Source: Candidatus Saccharimonadota bacterium
Lineage (GTDB): Bacteria; Patescibacteriota; Saccharimonadia; Saccharimonadales; Saccharimonadaceae
Assembly (NCBI GenBank): GCA_009777365.1
Contig: WRLZ01000041.1
Span: 1-6,236 of the forward strand
Direction: 5' to 3'
Length of the DNA stretch: 6,236 nt
In this document: positions 4,820-6,236 of the stretch, piece by piece
Numbering within the stretch: position 1 is the stretch's first letter
Layout of the letters: each line of letters opens with the position of its first letter
Position numbers and translations under genes: made by a program
The notes under the pieces: model-generated
Database searches by the model: none
The model's input: the letters and a program-made list of their open reading frames with translations, nothing else
Told to the model about the DNA's origin: nothing

Positions 4820-4862
4820 GGATTCGTAGACGGACTGTTGGAGAGTGGGGTATGTCATAAAC

Positions 4863-4890
4863 AAAAACTGCCGGGCACGAGGCGCGACAG
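4863..4890 (-). terminator. Rho-independent terminator of the 4916-5377 gene
   Basis: Minus strand: a 23-nt hairpin (4890-4868) starting CTGTCG and ending CCGGCAG, 6 bp plus one mismatch plus 2 bp around a 5-nt loop, then TTTTT (4867-4863). It lies 25 nt after the stop codon. Confidence 0.7.
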
Positions 4891-4915
4891 CTTTATGTTT
4901 TTAATAATGTCTTGC

Positions 4916-5377
4916 TTAGCTCATGAAGCTTTGGAGTGTGGCGCAGTTTTTGGAGAAATATTCAAGAAGATGGGGGTCAAATTCGCACTCGCGAAGCACA
5001 TAGACGAACCAGTTCGTCATGTCTACGAAAAGGGCTACCAATTCTTTTTTGGTATCGCCCTCGATTTGAATGAGTCCGTTGCAAAGTTGCCCATGGAGAA
5101 TCTGGATTGAATGTTCCGGCATTGAGTCAACTGTTCCTACGTTAATCAGAAACTCTCCGCAAGCTTGGTTGAGCCGATCCCAATTTGCTCTCGAGCTACC
5201 GGAAACGTTTGATATTTCCCTATCCTCTTTGATGCGTTGGTAGAGGACGGCGAAATTTCTAATCGCCAGCTCGATAAGCTTACTACTAAGCCTCACTTCG
5301 AGATCCTCTTTAGGGACGAGGAATTTTTGGTACGTGGTTATGAGATAACTTATCATCTCGGGATTTGTTTTGCCCAT
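4916..5377 (-). CDS. hypothetical protein, 153 aa, mostly helical
   Basis: I do not recognise the family. The start ATG (5377) is preceded by AAAGGAGG with a 6-nt gap. A near-consensus promoter (5452-5493) and a terminator (4863-4890) bound a one-gene transcript, so it is surely expressed. The protein has amphipathic helical character throughout: KLIELAIRNFAVLYQRIKED near 33-52, ELVALFVDMTNWFVYVLREC near 111-130 and HLLEYFSKNCATLQSFM at the end. It has three cysteines, no signal peptide and no clear transmembrane segment, so probably a soluble helical bundle. It is not visibly similar to the 1157-1558 protein, though their promoters are alike. Confidence 0.75.
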   Translation of the reverse strand: MGKTNPEMISYLITTYQKFLVPKEDLEVRLSSKLIELAIRNFAVLYQRIKEDREISNVSGSSRANWDRLNQACGEFLINVGTVDSMPEHSIQILHGQLCNGLIQIEGDTKKELVALFVDMTNWFVYVLRECEFDPHLLEYFSKNCATLQSFMS

Positions 5378-5451
5378 GATTGGCCTCCTTTGAATTTGGG
5401 ATAGAGTTTCCTCAAGATCATTATTGTAAGATACAAAAGGAAATACTCCCC

Positions 5452-5493
5452 ATTATATAATTGCATTATAGCACACTTTGCCTAAAAAGTCAA
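5452..5493 (-). promoter_or_regulatory. tandem -10 promoter of the 4916-5377 gene
   Basis: TTGACT (5493-5488), 17-bp spacer, TATAAT (5470-5465), second TATAAT 13 bp on (5457-5452), then GGGGAG. It matches the promoter at 1703-1742 in boxes, spacing and flanks (GCTTGACTTTTT against ACTTGACTTTTT, and TATAATGGG followed by ATTTC). Confidence 0.75.
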
Positions 5494-5559
5494 GCATTTT
5501 GGGCTATTTTGGGGTGTTTCTGAGAGTTTTTGTGTGGTTTTACAGTAGTGGAGGGAAAA

Positions 5560-5588
5560 TTGCAATTTGGGTGTAAGTATGTTAAAAT
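5560..5588 (+). promoter_or_regulatory. promoter of the tRNA operon
   Basis: TTGCAA (5560-5565), 17-bp spacer ending in TGT (extended -10), TAAAAT (5583-5588). The predicted start is a few nt before tRNA-Glu. Confidence 0.7.
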
Positions 5589-5598
5589 ATACAGTAGC

Positions 5599-5673
5599 GG
5601 TCGCATCGTCTAACGGTTAGGACACCAGGTTCTCATCCTGGCAATCCGGGTTCGATTCCCGGTGCGATCACCA
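5599..5673 (+). tRNA. tRNA-Glu(CTC)
   Basis: 75 nt with encoded CCA. Acceptor stem GGTCGCA/TGCGATC (one G-T pair), anticodon stem CCAGG/CCTGG with loop TTCTCAT, anticodon CTC reading GAG. T-arm CCGGG-TTCGATT-CCCGG. Discriminator A. First gene of a two-tRNA transcript. Confidence 0.95.
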
Positions 5674-5674
5674 A

Positions 5675-5761
5675 GCACGCGTGGTGAAATTGGTATACAC
5701 GCTACCTTGAGGTGGTAGTGGGAGCAATCCTGTGTTGGTTCAAGTCCAATCGCGTGCACCA
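5675..5761 (+). tRNA. tRNA-Leu(GAG)
   Basis: 87 nt with encoded CCA, one base after tRNA-Glu, so cotranscribed. Acceptor stem GCACGCG/CGCGTGC, anticodon stem CTACC/GGTAG with loop TTGAGGT, anticodon GAG reading CTC/CTT. The long variable arm and the TGGTATACACGC D-arm are typical of class II tRNA-Leu. Confidence 0.95.
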
Positions 5762-5785
5762 GGTGATTATTTTGTAAAAAGTAAG

Positions 5786-5814
5786 TTGAAAAAATGTACA
5801 ACTTATGGTAAGAT
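5786..5814 (+). promoter_or_regulatory. promoter of the PIN-domain gene
   Basis: TTGAAA (5786-5791), 17-bp spacer ending in TGG (extended -10), TAAGAT (5809-5814). Predicted start about 5821, leader about 20 nt. It follows the tRNA genes, so some read-through is also possible. Confidence 0.65.
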
Positions 5815-5841
5815 TGTGAATGAAAGGTTTTATTATATATT

Positions 5842-6236
5842 ATGGTTAGTGTGATTTTGCAAGTGGTGAGTTTAGTGTTGTTGGTTTCGGGGTTTTGGTT
5901 GATATGGAGTAAGGTGGGCGGGCAGAGTTTGCCGAAGATCGGGAAGGCGGACGATAGGCGGAAGGTGTTTATCGATACGTCGACGATCATGGATGGGCGG
6001 ATTCTTTCCGTGGCGAAAACCGGGTTTTTGGGCGATCACTTCATGATCCCTCAGTCGGTGTTGAAGGAGATGCAGACGTTGGCGGATGGGCCGGACACGA
6101 ACAAGCGGACGCGGGCGAGGTTTGGGATGGATGTGGCGAAGGAGTTGCAGGAGATCAGCGGGATGCGCGTGGAGATTTTTAATGATGACGAGATGAAGGG
6201 CGGGGTGGATGGTCGGTTGGTGAAATTGGCGAAGGA
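5842..6236 (+). CDS. membrane-anchored PIN-domain protein (PIN-TRAM/YacL type), 3' truncated by window
   Basis: 131 complete codons, open at the right edge. Residues about 4-23 form one hydrophobic membrane segment (VILQVVSLVLLVSGFWLIW), followed by a short linker and a PIN domain: KVFIDTSTIMDGR with D45, MIPQSVLKEMQTLAD with E76, and GGVDGRLVKLAK with D123. These are PIN-fold metal-binding acidic positions, and the order matches the YacL-like PIN-TRAM family, in which a TRAM RNA-binding domain usually follows; that part lies outside the window. Family members often have more N-terminal membrane segments; only one is seen here. The start ATG is forced by TGA at 5821-5823 and no other start codon between; the SD is weak (GAAAGG, 14 nt away). 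GC-rich and G-ending codons match recG, unlike the NYN gene. Confidence 0.85.
   Translation, partial: MVSVILQVVSLVLLVSGFWLIWSKVGGQSLPKIGKADDRRKVFIDTSTIMDGRILSVAKTGFLGDHFMIPQSVLKEMQTLADGPDTNKRTRARFGMDVAKELQEISGMRVEIFNDDEMKGGVDGRLVKLAK

Larger units (their letters stand above)
4623..4826 (-). pseudogene. GFRG-cassette fragment D, rearranged
   Basis: Minus strand: CGAATCCTC (as in fragment C), a 26-nt insert with duplicated flanks, then GAGTGGTCGGGGGCA (identical to B), and 136 bp from AGTGGTC to TTTTCGTGGGG, exactly as in B. The frame reads EWSGAMYIV..., then ...YSYYCFRGERGG and a stop, but has an internal TAG and lacks the W-x-IRGG core. The middle instead holds hairpins (4674-4695, 4715-4731, 4738-4752). 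The ends argue for common origin with A-C; the centre is replaced or scrambled, so this is the least certain copy. It lies 3' of the gene at 4916-5377 on the same strand. Confidence 0.4.

Noticed and set aside
896..4826. Integron attC sites (gene plus 3' repeat in the same orientation)
   Set aside because: The layout is similar, but the conserved ends are not complementary to each other, no GTTRRRY/RYYYAAC boxes or integrase are seen, and three copies keep a coding frame.
5610..5990. 126-codon minus-strand frame across the tRNA genes and the PIN start
   Set aside because: It is the antisense of two clear tRNAs and a promoter; the C-terminal DRTGNRTRIARMRTWCPN text is a common artefact of translating tRNA antisense.
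1..6236. Complete diversity-generating retroelement
   Set aside because: No reverse transcriptase, accessory protein or template repeat can be found in any frame; only target-like fragments are present.
1..6236. CRISPR array, rRNA or IS transposase
   Set aside because: No regularly spaced repeats, no rRNA sequence and no transposase-like frame are visible.

Overview
The window looks like a piece of a small, low-to-moderate GC bacterial chromosome. The style of RecG, the single-TM PIN protein, short genes led by strong Shine-Dalgarno or extended -10 signals, and CCA-encoding tRNAs suggest a Patescibacteria/CPR genome, probably a Saccharibacteria-like lineage. That placement is inferred from sequence style and not proven. 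TGA is not used as a sense codon in the genes read here, which argues against the Gracilibacteria/Absconditabacteria code.

Layout. 1-213 (+): tail of a decayed 'RGG...GFRG' domain open at the left edge. 268-774 (+): NYN-family nuclease-like protein. 773-867 (-): compact promoter-terminator unit that could make an RNA of about 60 nt. 896-1093 (+): second GFRG-domain fragment. 1157-1558 (-): unknown protein with a strong distal promoter (1703-1742). 1850-2011 (-): promoter, hairpins and terminator without a convincing gene. 1986-2183 (-): third GFRG fragment, directly behind recG. 2196-4247 (-): complete recG. 4312-4542 (+): strong promoter, structured leader of about 120 nt, perfect SD and a 24-codon ORF. 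4518-4626 (-): opposing promoter-terminator unit. 4623-4826 (-): fourth, heavily rearranged fragment carrying palindromic insertions. 4916-5377 (-): unknown protein with a promoter of the same family as that of the 1157-1558 gene. 5560-5761 (+): promoter, tRNA-Glu(CTC) and tRNA-Leu(GAG). 5786-6236 (+): promoter and the 5' part of a membrane-anchored PIN (PIN-TRAM type) protein.

The housekeeping content is recG, the two tRNAs and the PIN protein. Between those genes lie two kinds of unexplained structure. One is a family of about 150-bp fragments with conserved ends (GAGTGGTCGGGG ... TTTTCGTGGGG). Where legible, they encode the C-terminal part of a formylglycine-generating-enzyme/C-type-lectin-like domain, the fold used by diversity-generating retroelement (DGR) target proteins. 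None has a start codon, and the three with a visible upstream gene lie 3' of it on the same strand. No reverse transcriptase or template repeat is present here. The other is a set of near-consensus TTGACT-N17-TATAAT promoters driving short units that end in terminators, two of them starting inside the ends of GFRG fragments. A run of three abutting inverted repeats inside the recG coding sequence is also striking.
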